Notes: generated by a model not told the origin, from the sequence alone. Positions 1-8,960 are shown, counted from the first letter of the stretch. The stretch is 35,256 bases of DNA from an uncultured Acetatifactor sp. (GCA_947624245.1 CANQJL010000028.1:1-35256); one strand, 5' to 3'. A program made the numbers and translations.

Positions 1-1
1 G

Positions 2-646
2 AGCGCGGATATCGTTCTGATGAAGAGCGACCTGCGGGACGCGGTGACGGCGGTGAAGCTGAGCCGCGCGGTGATACGCAATATCAAGCAGAACCTGTTC
101 TGGGCATTCTTCTATAACTGCGTGGGAATCCCACTGGCGGCGGGGTGCTGGTATCCGCTCTTCGGCATCAGGTTAAATCCCATGTTCGGTGCGGCGGCCA
201 TGAGCCTCAGCAGTATTTTTGTGGTATGCAACGCTTTGCGTCTGAAAGGATTCCGCAGCGGATTTGAGCGGAGCGAATCCCACGGGAAAAGGGCTGAAGA
301 TCGGAAGACGCCCGCCCGGGAGGCGCAGGAGCTGCAGGCGTCGGCAGCTGCTTTGCCGGCGGGAGAGATAGAGACAGAAAATCAAGACGGCGGGGACAGA
401 CCCGCAGAAAGGGAAGAAGTCATGAAAAAAGCAATGAGTATTGAAGGAATGATGTGCGCACACTGCGCAGGCAGAGTGCAGAAGGCTCTGGAGGAGGTGG
501 AGGGCGTAAAGTCCGTGACCGTGAATCTGGAGGAAAAAAGCGCCGCTGTGGAAATGGTGACAGAGGTGTCGGACGATGCGTTGACTCACGCGGTCGATGG
601 AGCGGGCTATGAAGTGAAGGAGATAAAGAGCGGCGCTCCGAATTAA
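2..646 (+). CDS. copA: Copper-exporting P-type ATPase, C-terminal part with fused HMA domain (5' end outside window)
   Basis: This is the 3' end of a P1B-type ATPase that pumps Cu(I) out across the membrane; the frame is open from base 2, so the start lies upstream. The first residues ([11 protein letters not shown]) match the end of the P domain. They are followed by the last two membrane helices (about residues 30-75 of the visible part, with [16 protein letters not shown] and the MSLSS segment), where copper ATPases carry M and S ligands. A polar linker of about 55 residues leads to a complete heavy-metal-associated domain with the metal motif MMCAHC, followed by [14 protein letters not shown]. 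An ATG at 422 inside the linker, with AGGGAAGAAG-like purines upstream, could also give a separate CopZ-like chaperone. A C-terminal HMA is known in clostridial CopA proteins. The assignment to copper rather than another soft metal is inferred. Confidence 0.9.
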   Translation, partial: SADIVLMKSDLRDAVTAVKLSRAVIRNIKQNLFWAFFYNCVGIPLAAGCWYPLFGIRLNPMFGAAAMSLSSIFVVCNALRLKGFRSGFERSESHGKRAEDRKTPAREAQELQASAAALPAGEIETENQDGGDRPAEREEVMKKAMSIEGMMCAHCAGRVQKALEEVEGVKSVTVNLEEKSAAVEMVTEVSDDALTHAVDGAGYEVKEIKSGAPN

Positions 647-658
647 TGAGGAAAAATC

Positions 659-687
659 TTGTGACATTTCGGGAAATGTGATATAGT
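659..687 (+). promoter_or_regulatory. Candidate sigma-A promoter for the GH94 gene
   Basis: TTGTGA at 659-664 and TATAGT at 682-687 are separated by 17 bases, about 135 bases before the GH94 start codon. It is the best promoter match in the gap after the copper ATPase. Confidence 0.5.
664..679. promoter_or_regulatory. Perfect palindrome between the -35 and -10 boxes (candidate operator)
   Basis: ACATTTC at 664-670, two bases, then GAAATGT at 673-679 form a perfect inverted repeat filling the spacer of the candidate GH94 promoter. This is a common position for a repressor operator. The regulator is not in the window. Confidence 0.45.
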
Positions 688-749
688 CCTCTTATAGCTC
701 ATGGCCTCAGGGAGGCGGCTTCGGACAGCGGAGGACGGCTGTGAACGTT

Positions 750-771
750 CAGGACATCAGATGATGTCCTG
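750..771 (+). other. Leader hairpin upstream of the GH94 gene
   Basis: CAGGACATC at 750-758 pairs perfectly with GATGTCCTG at 763-771 around an AGAT loop. There is no T-run after it, so it is not a classical terminator. It lies in the probable 5' UTR and may stabilise the mRNA or bind a regulator. Confidence 0.4.
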
Positions 772-822
772 ATATCAGATCCGAATCAGACTCGAAAAGC
801 AGAGCGAAAAGGAGAACGAACC

Positions 823-3216
823 ATGAACTACGGATACTTTGATGAAATAAACAAAGAATATGTCATCACGAGGCCCGATACCCCTGCCCCTTGGGCAAAT
901 TATCTCGGCTCCCCTGCTTACGGCGCCATTATCACCAACAACGCCGGCGGGTACAGCTTCGTGCAGAGCGGTGCGAACGGCCGAATCCTGAGATATCATT
1001 TCAACAGCGACGACACGCCCGGCAGATACATTTATCTGCGCGACGATGAAACGAAGGACTATTGGTCCGCGTCCTGGCAGCCGGTGGCAAAGCCCCTGTC
1101 GGAGTATCAGTCCGAGTGCCGTCACGGCACGGCGTACACCAATATGCTTTCCGATTATGCGGGCATTCACTGTGAAGCGCTGTATTATGTGCCCCTGAAC
1201 AAGACATATGAGGTGTGGCGCGCGAATGTTGTCAACACCACGGACCGCCCCAGAAAGATTTCCGTTTTTGCCTATGCGGAATTTACCAACGACAGCAATT
1301 ACGAGCAGGATCAGGTGAATCTGCAGTACACACTGTTCATCACCCGAACCTGTTTTAAGGGCAATAAGATTCTGCAGCTCATCAATGAGAATGTGGACAA
1401 AAATGAGAAGGGCTTCAACGGGAGAGAGCGGTTCTTCGGTCTGGCGGGAGCGCCTGTTACCTCCTACAACGGCGACAAGGAGGCATTTCTGGGAAGGTAT
1501 CACGGCTACGGGAATCCTATCGCCGTGGAGAACGGAGCCTGTGACAACGTGCTCAACTACAATGCCAACGGCTGCGGTGCGCTCCACAGCGCGCTGGAGC
1601 TGAAGCCGGGCGAGACGAAAGAACTGATCTTCCTGCTGGGACGCGCAGACAATGATGCCGCGGATGCCATCATTGCCTCCTACGGCGCTGCGGGAAAGGT
1701 CGACAGCGAGCTGGCGGAGCTTAAGAACTACTGGCACGGCAAGCTGGAGAATTTTCGGGTCAATACTCCCGATGCGGCTTTCAACAGCATGGTGAACACC
1801 TGGAACGCATACCAGTGCTTCATCACCTTCACATGGTCCAGAGCGGCGTCCCTTACCTACTGCGGACAGAGGAACGGCTACGGCTACCGGGATACGGTGC
1901 AGGATATTCAGGGCATCATTCATCTGGATCCCAAGATGGCCGCCGACCAGATTCGGTTTATGCTCTCGGCGCAGGTGAATCACGGGGGCGGACTGCCGCT
2001 GGTGAAATACACGCACAATCCCGGCCATGAGGATACGCCGGACGACGAGTCCTATGTGCGCGAGACGGGGCACCCCGCCTATCGCGCGGACGATGCCCTC
2101 TGGCTGTTCCCCACGATCTGGAAATATGTGGCTGAGACGGGAGACAAGGACTTTATCAACGAGGTCATTCCCTATGCCAACAAGGACGAGGGAACCGTTT
2201 ACGACCACTTAAAGAGAGCGATTCAATTTTCCATGGACAGAATGGGCGACCACAAAATGCCCGCCGGTCTGTACGCCGACTGGAACGACTGTCTGCGTCT
2301 GGGCGCCAAGGGAGAATCCACATTTGTGGCCATGCAGCTCTACTACGCATTTACCGTGATGAAGGGCTTTGCGCAGGAGCGGCAAGACAGCGCTTACATA
2401 GAGTATCTTGAGAAGACCCAGAAAGAGCTGGGCGAGATCATTCAGAAGGAATGCTGGGAAGGCGACAGATATGTGCGGGGCATCAAGGAGGACGGTCAGG
2501 TCATCGGCTCCAAGCATGATCCCGAGGCGAACATGTGGCTGAATCCCCAGTCGTGCGCGGTGATCAGCGGTCTGGCTTCCAAGGAGCAGGCGGAGAAGGC
2601 TCTGGACACCGTATACAGGGAGCTGAATACCAAGTACGGGGTGCGTCTGATGGCGCCCTCCTATGTGAATCATGCCTTCGACGGCGCAAGAGCGCTGCTC
2701 TTTACCCCTTCCACCAAGGAGAACGGCGGTATTTTCTCCCAGACTCAGGGCTGGATCATTCTGGCGGAGGCTCTGATGGGACACGGCAATCGCGCCCACA
2801 CCTACTTTACGGAGAGTTCCCCCGCCTCCCAGAACGACAATGCAGATGTGCGCAGACTGGAGCCCTACGTTCACGGACAGTTCACCGAGAGCGTGGAGTC
2901 GCCTTTCGAGGGGCGTTCCCATGTGCACTGGCTGACAGGAACCGCCTCCACATGTATGGTGGGCTGCGTGGAAGGTATCTGCGGTATGCGGCCTGATCTG
3001 AACGGTCTGTGGGTGTGTCCTTCCGTTCCTGCGGACTGGAAGGAATTCACCATGGATAAGGTATTCCGCGGGAAGAAGCTCCACATCACCGTGAAGAATC
3101 CCAACGGCAGGGAGAGCGGCTGCAGCGAGTTCTACCTCAACGGCAAGAAGACCGATCAGCCCTATGTTCCCCAGTCGCTTCTCGAAGACGAGAACGAGAT
3201 TCTGTTGATCATGTAA
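823..3216 (+). CDS. GH94 family disaccharide phosphorylase (cellobiose/chitobiose phosphorylase type)
   Basis: The 797-residue product has the usual length of GH94 enzymes, which split a beta-linked disaccharide with phosphate into a sugar 1-phosphate and a free sugar in the cytoplasm, saving ATP. The N-terminal beta-sandwich begins MNYGYFDEINKEYVIT, as in known cellobiose and chitobiose phosphorylases. The (alpha/alpha)6 domain carries YGYRDTVQD (about residue 350) and ADWNDC (485-490), whose Asp489 corresponds by motif to the catalytic acid of cellobiose phosphorylase. There is no signal peptide. The start follows AAAAGGAG at a good distance. The middle (AFLGRYHGYGNPIAVENG, NGCGALH) resembles chitobiose phosphorylases as much as cellobiose ones, so the substrate is open. 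No transporter is adjacent; a terminator follows. Confidence 0.9.
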   Translation: MNYGYFDEINKEYVITRPDTPAPWANYLGSPAYGAIITNNAGGYSFVQSGANGRILRYHFNSDDTPGRYIYLRDDETKDYWSASWQPVAKPLSEYQSECRHGTAYTNMLSDYAGIHCEALYYVPLNKTYEVWRANVVNTTDRPRKISVFAYAEFTNDSNYEQDQVNLQYTLFITRTCFKGNKILQLINENVDKNEKGFNGRERFFGLAGAPVTSYNGDKEAFLGRYHGYGNPIAVENGACDNVLNYNANGCGALHSALELKPGETKELIFLLGRADNDAADAIIASYGAAGKVDSELAELKNYWHGKLENFRVNTPDAAFNSMVNTWNAYQCFITFTWSRAASLTYCGQRNGYGYRDTVQDIQGIIHLDPKMAADQIRFMLSAQVNHGGGLPLVKYTHNPGHEDTPDDESYVRETGHPAYRADDALWLFPTIWKYVAETGDKDFINEVIPYANKDEGTVYDHLKRAIQFSMDRMGDHKMPAGLYADWNDCLRLGAKGESTFVAMQLYYAFTVMKGFAQERQDSAYIEYLEKTQKELGEIIQKECWEGDRYVRGIKEDGQVIGSKHDPEANMWLNPQSCAVISGLASKEQAEKALDTVYRELNTKYGVRLMAPSYVNHAFDGARALLFTPSTKENGGIFSQTQGWIILAEALMGHGNRAHTYFTESSPASQNDNADVRRLEPYVHGQFTESVESPFEGRSHVHWLTGTASTCMVGCVEGICGMRPDLNGLWVCPSVPADWKEFTMDKVFRGKKLHITVKNPNGRESGCSEFYLNGKKTDQPYVPQSLLEDENEILLIM

Positions 3217-3245
3217 TCTCAGCAAAACAGGCTGCGTTTCCTTTG

Positions 3246-3299
3246 CGGCCCCCACAGTCAGATAACGCGGTGCGGTCTGGCTGTGCGGGGCCGATTTTT
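3246..3299 (+). terminator. Rho-independent terminator of the GH94 gene
   Basis: CGGCCCC-C-ACAG (3246-3257) pairs with CTGTG-C-GGGGCCG (3281-3293) with a single bulged C. It is followed by ATTTTT, 30 bases after the GH94 stop. Confidence 0.8.
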
Positions 3300-3347
3300 A
3301 TGGGAACTTACGCTTGCAGAATAATGCGGCGGAGTGTTTATTTTATT

Positions 3348-3369
3348 AGAGAAAGTTTATACTTTCTTT
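3348..3369. promoter_or_regulatory. Inverted repeat upstream of clpB
   Basis: GAAAGT at 3351-3356 and ACTTTC at 3361-3366 flank TTAT, and pairing extends to 3348 and 3369. It lies just upstream of the candidate clpB promoter. It does not resemble CIRCE or the CtsR heptad repeat, so heat-shock control through it is only a possibility. Confidence 0.3.
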
Positions 3370-3370
3370 A

Positions 3371-3398
3371 TTGCTTTTGAAATGCAGGGTGTTATATT
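3371..3398 (+). promoter_or_regulatory. Candidate promoter for clpB
   Basis: TTGCTT (3371-3376) and TATATT (3393-3398) with 16 bases between, about 65 bases before the ATG. The match is moderate. Confidence 0.35.
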
Positions 3399-3464
3399 GT
3401 TCACAGAAGGACAGGTGTCTTGAAACGTGTAAGAACAGTTTGAGGAATCAGGGGAGGCGAGCAT

Positions 3465-6050
3465 ATGAACATACAGAAATTTACGCAAAAATCAATGGAG
3501 GCAGTGGAGGGCTGCCAGAAGCTGGCGTACGAGTACGGCAATCAGGAGATCGAACAGGAGCATCTGCTGTACAGTCTGCTGACGCTGGAGGACAGTCTGA
3601 TCTTAAAGCTCATAGAGCGAATGGAGATTCAGAAGGAGCATTTTCTGAACAGGGCCGAACAGGCGCTTGCGAAGCGGACGAAAGTTCAGGGCGGACAGGT
3701 GTATGTGGGACAGGACCTGAATAAGGTACTGATAGGAGCCGAGGACGAGGCGAAGCAGCTTGGCGACGAATATGTGTCCGTGGAGCATCTCTTTCTCGCC
3801 ATGATCAAGAGCCCCAACAGGGAGATCGCGCAGATCTTTAAGGAGTACGGCATTACGAGGGAGAGATTCCTGCAGGCGCTGTCCACTGTCAGAGGCAACC
3901 AGCGGGTCACCAGCGACAATCCGGAGGCCACCTATGACACCCTGCAGAAATACGGTCAGGATCTGGTGGAACGGGCCAGGAACGAGAAGCTGGACCCCGT
4001 CATCGGCAGAGACGGCGAGATCCGGAATGTGATTCGTATCCTCTCCAGAAAGACCAAGAACAATCCCGTGCTCATCGGTGAGCCCGGCGTGGGTAAGACC
4101 GCCGTGGTGGAGGGACTGGCCCAGCGTATCGTCAGGGGAGACGTGCCCCAGAATCTGAAGGACAAGAAGATATTTGCGCTGGATATGGGCGCACTGGTAG
4201 CGGGCGCAAAATATCGGGGAGAATTTGAAGAGAGACTGAAGGCGGTGCTGGACGATGTGAAGAACAGCGACGGACAGATCATTCTGTTCATTGACGAACT
4301 GCACACCATCGTGGGAGCGGGCAAGACCGACGGCGCGTTAGATGCGGGCAATATGCTCAAGCCCATGCTTGCCAGAGGAGAGCTGCACTGTATCGGCGCT
4401 ACGACGTTGGACGAGTACAGACAGTATATCGAGAAGGACGCGGCTCTGGAGAGGCGCTTTCAGCCAGTGCTTGTGGAGGAGCCCACGGTGGAAGACACCA
4501 TCTCCATTCTCAGGGGCCTCAAGGAGCGCTACGAGGTCTACCACGGGGTGAAGATCATGGACAATGCCTTGGTCAGCGCCGCCGTGCTGTCCCACAGATA
4601 TATATCGGACAGATTCCTGCCGGATAAGGCCATCGATCTGGTAGATGAGGCGTGCGCGCTGATCAAGACGGAGCTGGACAGTATGCCTACCGAACTGGAC
4701 GAACTGCAGCGCAGAGTGATGCAGATGGAGATCGAGGAGGCGGCTCTGAAAAAGGAGGACGACCGGCTGAGCGGAGAGCGGCTGGCCGAGCTGCAGAAGG
4801 AGCTGGCGGAGCTCAAGGAGGAGTTTGCCGGGCGCAAGGCGCAGTGGGACAACGAGAAAGCGTCCGTGGAGAAGCTCTCCAAGCTGCGCGAAGAGATCGA
4901 CGCCGTGAACAGCGAGATCCAGATCGCTCAGAGGGAGGGAGATCTGGAGAAGGCTGCCGAGCTGAGCTACGGCAAAATGCCGGCCCTGAAAAAACAGTTG
5001 GAGACGGAGGAGGAACAGATCAGCCGCTCAGACCTTTCACTGGTACACGAGAAAGTGTCGGAGGAGGAGATTGCAAGGATCATATCCCGCTGGACGGGCA
5101 TTCCCGTGAGCAAGCTGACCGAGAGCGAGCGCAGCAAGACGCTGCATCTGGACGAGGAGCTGCACAAGAGGGTCATCGGCCAGGAGGAAGGCGTCACAAA
5201 GGTGACGGAGGCTATCATGCGTTCCAGAGCGGGCATCAAGGATCCCACCAAGCCCATCGGTTCGTTCCTGTTCCTGGGGCCCACCGGCGTGGGCAAGACC
5301 GAGCTGGCAAAATCCCTTGCGGCGGCTCTGTTCGACGACGAAAACAATATGGTGCGCATTGACATGAGCGAATATATGGAGAAGTACTCCGTTTCCAGAC
5401 TCATCGGAGCGCCTCCCGGATACGTGGGCTATGAGGAGGGCGGCCAGCTGACGGAGGCCGTGCGCAGAAAGCCCTACAGCGTGGTGCTGTTTGACGAGAT
5501 AGAGAAGGCGCATCCCGATGTGTTCAACGTGCTTCTGCAGGTGCTGGACGACGGCCGCATCACGGATTCTCAGGGCAGGACGGTGGACTTCAAGAATACG
5601 ATCCTGATCATGACGTCCAACATCGGCGCGACCTATCTGCTGGACGGCATACAGGCGGACGGGACCGTAAGCGCTCAGGCGGAGGAAATGGTGTACACAG
5701 AGCTGCGCAGCCATTTCAGACCGGAATTTTTGAACCGGTTGGACGAGACGATCCTGTTCAGGCCTTTGACGAAAGAGAATATCGGCGGCATCGTGTCTCT
5801 GATCGTGGCGGATATCAACCGCCGCCTGGAGGACAGGGACCTGAAACTGGAGCTGACTCCGGAGGCGGTGTCTCTGATCGTCTCCGAGGCCTACGATCCC
5901 GTTTACGGCGCGAGACCTCTGAAGCGCTATATCCAAAAGCATGTGGAGACGCTGACGGCAAGGCTGATACTGGAGGACAAGGTGCAGGCGGGGGATACCG
6001 TCCGGATCGAAGCAAGGAACGGAGAGCTGACGGCAGCCGCAGCACGATAA
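3465..6050 (+). CDS. clpB: Chaperone ClpB, protein disaggregase
   Basis: ClpB is a hexameric AAA+ disaggregase that, with DnaK, threads proteins out of aggregates in the cytosol. The 861-residue length fits. The Clp N-repeat domain spans about residues 1-145. AAA-1 has Walker A GEPGVGKT (205-212) and Walker B ILFIDELH. The long coiled-coil middle domain (about 400-530, rich in E, K, L) separates ClpB from ClpA and ClpC. AAA-2 has GPTGVGKT (near 605), [14 protein letters not shown] and the sensor/arginine segment [11 protein letters not shown]. There is no IGF/L ClpP-docking loop, as expected for ClpB. The start follows GGGGAGG. It appears to be a single-gene unit between two terminators. Confidence 0.97.
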   Translation: MNIQKFTQKSMEAVEGCQKLAYEYGNQEIEQEHLLYSLLTLEDSLILKLIERMEIQKEHFLNRAEQALAKRTKVQGGQVYVGQDLNKVLIGAEDEAKQLGDEYVSVEHLFLAMIKSPNREIAQIFKEYGITRERFLQALSTVRGNQRVTSDNPEATYDTLQKYGQDLVERARNEKLDPVIGRDGEIRNVIRILSRKTKNNPVLIGEPGVGKTAVVEGLAQRIVRGDVPQNLKDKKIFALDMGALVAGAKYRGEFEERLKAVLDDVKNSDGQIILFIDELHTIVGAGKTDGALDAGNMLKPMLARGELHCIGATTLDEYRQYIEKDAALERRFQPVLVEEPTVEDTISILRGLKERYEVYHGVKIMDNALVSAAVLSHRYISDRFLPDKAIDLVDEACALIKTELDSMPTELDELQRRVMQMEIEEAALKKEDDRLSGERLAELQKELAELKEEFAGRKAQWDNEKASVEKLSKLREEIDAVNSEIQIAQREGDLEKAAELSYGKMPALKKQLETEEEQISRSDLSLVHEKVSEEEIARIISRWTGIPVSKLTESERSKTLHLDEELHKRVIGQEEGVTKVTEAIMRSRAGIKDPTKPIGSFLFLGPTGVGKTELAKSLAAALFDDENNMVRIDMSEYMEKYSVSRLIGAPPGYVGYEEGGQLTEAVRRKPYSVVLFDEIEKAHPDVFNVLLQVLDDGRITDSQGRTVDFKNTILIMTSNIGATYLLDGIQADGTVSAQAEEMVYTELRSHFRPEFLNRLDETILFRPLTKENIGGIVSLIVADINRRLEDRDLKLELTPEAVSLIVSEAYDPVYGARPLKRYIQKHVETLTARLILEDKVQAGDTVRIEARNGELTAAAAR

Positions 6051-6054
6051 CAGT

Positions 6055-6091
6055 AAAAAGGCAGATCATGGCAGCATGGTCTGCCTTTTTT
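6055..6091 (+). terminator. Rho-independent terminator of clpB
   Basis: AAAAAG-GCAGATCATG (to 6070), loop GCAG, then CATGGTCTGC-CTTTTTT. The ten-pair stem has one G-T pair, and the A- and T-runs would let it work on both strands. Confidence 0.9.
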
Positions 6092-6273
6092 GCGTTGTTG
6101 ATAAATTAAAAATTTTATATTAAGGTGTAAGATTTTCGGTCAAATCTATAGTTCATAGGTGAAAGTGGGTCGATATCTTGTTGGAGGATAACAAATATAC
6201 CAATTTGGAAGAAGAGTAGATAAATAGTTGAGAATTACCTGATAAGTTCTTCTGTAGCAGAGAGGTGAGGAAA

Positions 6274-6869
6274 GTGAACACGAAAATTTTGATAGCTGAT
6301 GATGAGGCTGATATTGTCTCGATGCTTCGTAGTTTTTTTGAGAGTAAAGGCTATTTTGTTTTCTCCGCAGCGAACGGAGAAGAAACATTAAAGCAGGCAG
6401 AACGGCAGCCGGACATTACCTCTTTTTGACTGCACGAATTGAAGATACGGATAAGGTAAAAGGATTTGCCGTTGGCGGCGACGATTATATTGTCAAGCCG
6501 TTTTCGCTTATAGAACTTGAAGCAAGAGTGTGCGCCCATCTGCGCCGTGAAGCACGGCACAATTTTGAAGCACAGATCAAATTTTCCGACGAGTTGACGA
6601 TCGATTACTCAGAGAGGTGTCTGTTTTTTAAGGATAAACGCCTTGGGCTTGCGAAGAAGGAATTTGACATTGTGGAGCTGCTTTCCCAAAATCAGGGACA
6701 GGTCTTTGACAAGGAACGGATTTATGAACGGATTTGGGGATATGACAGCGAGGGGGGCAGCAGTGTTGTAGCTGAACACATTCGCAGGATACGGACTAAA
6801 ATTGCTGATTATACGGATAAGACGTATATCGAAACAGTTTGGGGGTGTGGTTATAAATGGATAAAGTAA
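6274..6869 (+). pseudogene. Response regulator (VanR/OmpR type) with internal deletion and frameshift
   Basis: Two reading frames make up one damaged response regulator. The first (GTG at 6274 after GAGGTGAGG, to a TGA at 6427) gives 51 residues starting VNTKILIADDEADIVSMLRS, the first beta strand and acidic pocket of a receiver domain. The second frame resumes at 6423-6426 with FLTARIEDTDKVKGF and continues through the GGDDYIVKPF motif and a full winged-helix DNA-binding domain to GCGYKWIK. By comparison with the family, about 28-32 residues are missing at 6412-6425, including the phosphorylated Asp and the region after it, and the joint is out of frame. An unphosphorylatable DNA-binding fragment could still be made from an internal start, but this seems unlikely. 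Confidence 0.85.
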
Positions 6870-6952
6870 AACACTTTGGGCGCGATTTCTCTCTGCGAAG
6901 TAGTCTTTTGCTGTATGCGGCAGCTTTTATCGCTCAAGCAAAGCATATATGA
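6857..6952 (+). pseudogene. Histidine kinase remnant (first 25 or so residues only)
   Basis: An ATG overlapping the end of the regulator remnant opens 31 codons: MDKVKHFGRDFSLRSSLLLY, then AAAFIAQ. This is how kinases paired with this regulator type begin, just into the first membrane helix. After about residue 25 the family resemblance stops and a TGA follows at 6950. Sensor, HisKA and ATPase domains are all missing; the next 87 bases hold nothing recognisable. It reads as the 5' stump of a kinase gene whose remainder was deleted, perhaps in the event that brought in the oppositely oriented kinase. Confidence 0.65.
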
Positions 6953-7039
6953 TAGAAGTGCTCTGTCGAGAACAGATTGCCGGAGCGACTCTTTGATAAT
7001 TCAATGATTTAACGCTGTGCGGTCATATAAACAAACATT

Positions 7040-8167
7040 CTATTTTGCATCGGTCGTTGTGGGAAATATTAGCGTCACCTTAAAACCTTTTTGAGCTTCA
7101 CTCTCTATCTGCATAGTTCCATTATGTGCCTTAACAATCTGCTGGACAAGAATATGTCCGAGGCCATGCCGCAGATCTAAACGATCATCGGTACTCTCAA
7201 TATAATGAGGCCGTTCCCGTAGCTCCGTGAGCTTTTTGGCAGACAGTCCAATGCCGTTATCTGCAACACAAAGGAACACTTGGTCCTCTCTATGATCGAG
7301 GCTGAGCATAATAGCGCATCCATCAGGGTTATGCTGGATACTATTCTGCACCAGGTTGTTAATTGCCCTCGAAATCAAACGCGCATCGCATTCAAAAATT
7401 GTAAATTCAGCGTCACCTGAGATATCAATATCAATCGAGTATTGATCGGGCAGTCCGCCGTTCAGCAAATCCGCCACATAGGTTCGCACAAGGCTTGCGA
7501 TACGGGTCGATGCTTTATGGATGGGCTGCATTTCATATTCCAACTGCGATACAAGATTCAGATCCTGCACTAGTTCTCTGATTCTGATACTCTGCTGGCT
7601 GATGATCTCTGCCTTTTTCCTGACATCAACATTCAGCGAGTCCTCATCGGCAATCCGTTTGGAGTATCCCATGATCATAGAAAGAGGCGTCCGTATATCG
7701 TGAGAAACGCCGCTGATCCAGTTTGCGCGTGCCTGGTTTTGCCTGTTTAATATATGGGCTGCCTTATTGACGCTGTCTGCTACCCCCGACAATTCCCCCT
7801 GTATAGAAAGGGGAGTCGGCTTACCATTTCCGAGTTCTTCAATCGAAGTAATAATCGGCTCTGTGCTTTTGAGAATTTTTCTCTTAGAAAGGAAATAGGC
7901 TAGGAACAAGATTGCAAAATCAGCTGCCAAAATCCCAAATATAAAAAACGGCATAATCTCGATAGCACGCATTGAAAAATAGTTGCTTGATAACTTCATA
8001 TAACTGTCTTTCGGATAGCCTAAGATCAGCATACCGTCAGGGGTATTTCTGATAAAGACGGGATAATCGGCAAGATAACCTTTTGCAAATATGGCAACCT
8101 CCTGGATGGTAAAGTGTTCGGGTATTTCATCCGGCATATCTATTTCCCAGGCTATGTTGCCTGCCAT
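7040..8167 (-). CDS. Sensor histidine kinase, N-terminally truncated
   Basis: The product senses a signal at the membrane and phosphorylates the neighbouring regulator. Visible in the 375 residues: the end of an extracytoplasmic sensor segment (WEIDMPDEIPEHFTIQEV), one membrane helix (about 70-92), a HAMP-like linker, the H box WISGVSHDIRTPLS with the phospho-His, the N box NNLVQNSIQHN, G1 DNGIGLS and G2 GLGHILVQQ. The C-terminus is complete. The N-terminal membrane helix and first part of the sensor are absent. The frame is open upstream only to 8218 and encodes RHIWAIYLD, which belongs to this family, but no start codon with a ribosome binding site exists there. The ATG at 8167 lacks a Shine-Dalgarno sequence. 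The kinase is probably poorly made or inactive as a sensor. Confidence 0.75.
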   Translation of the reverse strand: MAGNIAWEIDMPDEIPEHFTIQEVAIFAKGYLADYPVFIRNTPDGMLILGYPKDSYMKLSSNYFSMRAIEIMPFFIFGILAADFAILFLAYFLSKRKILKSTEPIITSIEELGNGKPTPLSIQGELSGVADSVNKAAHILNRQNQARANWISGVSHDIRTPLSMIMGYSKRIADEDSLNVDVRKKAEIISQQSIRIRELVQDLNLVSQLEYEMQPIHKASTRIASLVRTYVADLLNGGLPDQYSIDIDISGDAEFTIFECDARLISRAINNLVQNSIQHNPDGCAIMLSLDHREDQVFLCVADNGIGLSAKKLTELRERPHYIESTDDRLDLRHGLGHILVQQIVKAHNGTMQIESEAQKGFKVTLIFPTTTDAK

Positions 8168-8199
8168 GTCTAGGTAGATGGCCCAAATATGACGGCACC

Positions 8200-8847
8200 T
8201 TAACTGCGCAGAAGCTTTTCAATCTTCTCCCGAATCCTGCGCACATGTGCATTTAAGCTGTTCTCATATCCAAAAGGATTATCCCCCCAAAGAGCTTCAC
8301 ATAGAGCGTCTACTGTCACGATTTTCCCTTCATTGCGGGCAAGCGTTTCCAAAAAAATATGTTCTTTGGCCGTTAAGGAGATCACCTCACCGTTTTTATT
8401 TACCTCCGCCCGGCTAAGGTCAACCGTGCAGCCATCCAGGACAATAAGGGCGTTTTCTTCCTTATAGCACCGGCGCATAACAGCGTAAATACGAAGCAGA
8501 AGTTCCTGAGGCAGAAAAGGTTTCGCAACATAGTCATCAGCTCCCAATCCAAGCCCGGCCAGTTTGTCTGCTGCTTCATCTTTCGCCGTTAAAAAGATAA
8601 TTGGCATCTCGGAAAAGGTGCGGATCTGCCGCATGAGGGAAAAGCCATCCCCATCGGGCAGCATGACATCCAAAATAGCCAAATCAGGGGATTCTGACTT
8701 GGCTGCATCAAGTCCACCCTTCATAGTCACCGCAGACACAATATTTTTAAAGCCTTCCTCTGTGAGAAATGACTGGAGCATTTTAAGAAGCTCCGGCTCA
8801 TCATCTACAAGCAAAATCTTTTTGCTGTGTAAATAGGTATGATCCAT
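8200..8847 (-). CDS. Response regulator, OmpR/PhoB type, C-terminally shortened
   Basis: This is a DNA-binding regulator, probably of the divergent ABC operon. The receiver domain (1-120) is complete: ILLVDDEPE, phosphoacceptor in LAILDVMLPDGDG, switch Thr in IIFLTAKDEA, Lys in DDYVAKPF. The winged helix follows, but the protein stops after HVRRIREKIEKLLRS. It lacks about 18 residues that normally form the C-terminal hairpin (the VKGLGYKL-type end). The gene ends where the truncated kinase frame begins, so one deletion probably removed the end of this gene and the start of the kinase. The start at 8847 is supported by GGAGGT six bases upstream and by an extended -10 promoter. DNA binding may be weakened. 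Confidence 0.85.
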   Translation of the reverse strand: MDHTYLHSKKILLVDDEPELLKMLQSFLTEEGFKNIVSAVTMKGGLDAAKSESPDLAILDVMLPDGDGFSLMRQIRTFSEMPIIFLTAKDEAADKLAGLGLGADDYVAKPFLPQELLLRIYAVMRRCYKEENALIVLDGCTVDLSRAEVNKNGEVISLTAKEHIFLETLARNEGKIVTVDALCEALWGDNPFGYENSLNAHVRRIREKIEKLLRS

Positions 8848-8868
8848 AGCAGTACCTCCGTTTTTTCG

Positions 8869-8897
8869 ATTATACCACCTTTTCTTGTCTTTTGCAG
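8869..8897 (-). promoter_or_regulatory. Promoter of the response regulator gene (minus strand)
   Basis: On the minus strand TATAAT (8874-8869) is preceded by TGG, giving an extended -10 (TGGTATAAT). A weak CTGCAA -35 lies 17 bases upstream at 8897-8892. The start codon is about 22 bases downstream. Confidence 0.55.
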
Positions 8898-8908
8898 TTG
8901 TGAACGGA

Positions 8909-8930
8909 AAAAGTAAGGTAAAAGTAAGGT
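8909..8930 (+). promoter_or_regulatory. Perfect 11-bp tandem repeat, likely response-regulator binding site
   Basis: AAAAGTAAGGT occurs twice in direct succession (8909-8919, 8920-8930) in the gap between the divergent regulator and ABC genes. An 11-bp direct repeat is the spacing used by PhoB/OmpR-family dimers. The site lies about 31 bases before the likely -10 (TATCAT, 8961-8966) of the ABC operon, which has no good -35 box. That fits an activator-dependent promoter. Confidence 0.6.
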
Positions 8931-8960
8931 TGTGAGAAAGTTAATGTCAGGTTGATGCTG

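Noticed and set aside
775..2208. Long open frame (477 codons) antisense to the GH94 gene
   Set aside because: It mirrors codon bias of the real gene, has no ribosome binding site or family motif, and GH94 motifs on the plus strand are clear.
2209..3255. Second long antisense frame under the GH94 gene
   Set aside because: A shadow of the same GC-rich codon use; no recognisable protein features.
3300..3464. CIRCE or CtsR operator for clpB
   Set aside because: Neither the TTAGCACTC-type inverted repeat nor the GGTCAAA-type direct repeat is present; only an unrelated inverted repeat was found.
5037..5942. 301-codon antisense frame within clpB
   Set aside because: ClpB motifs cover the whole region on the plus strand; the antisense product is His/Arg-rich noise.
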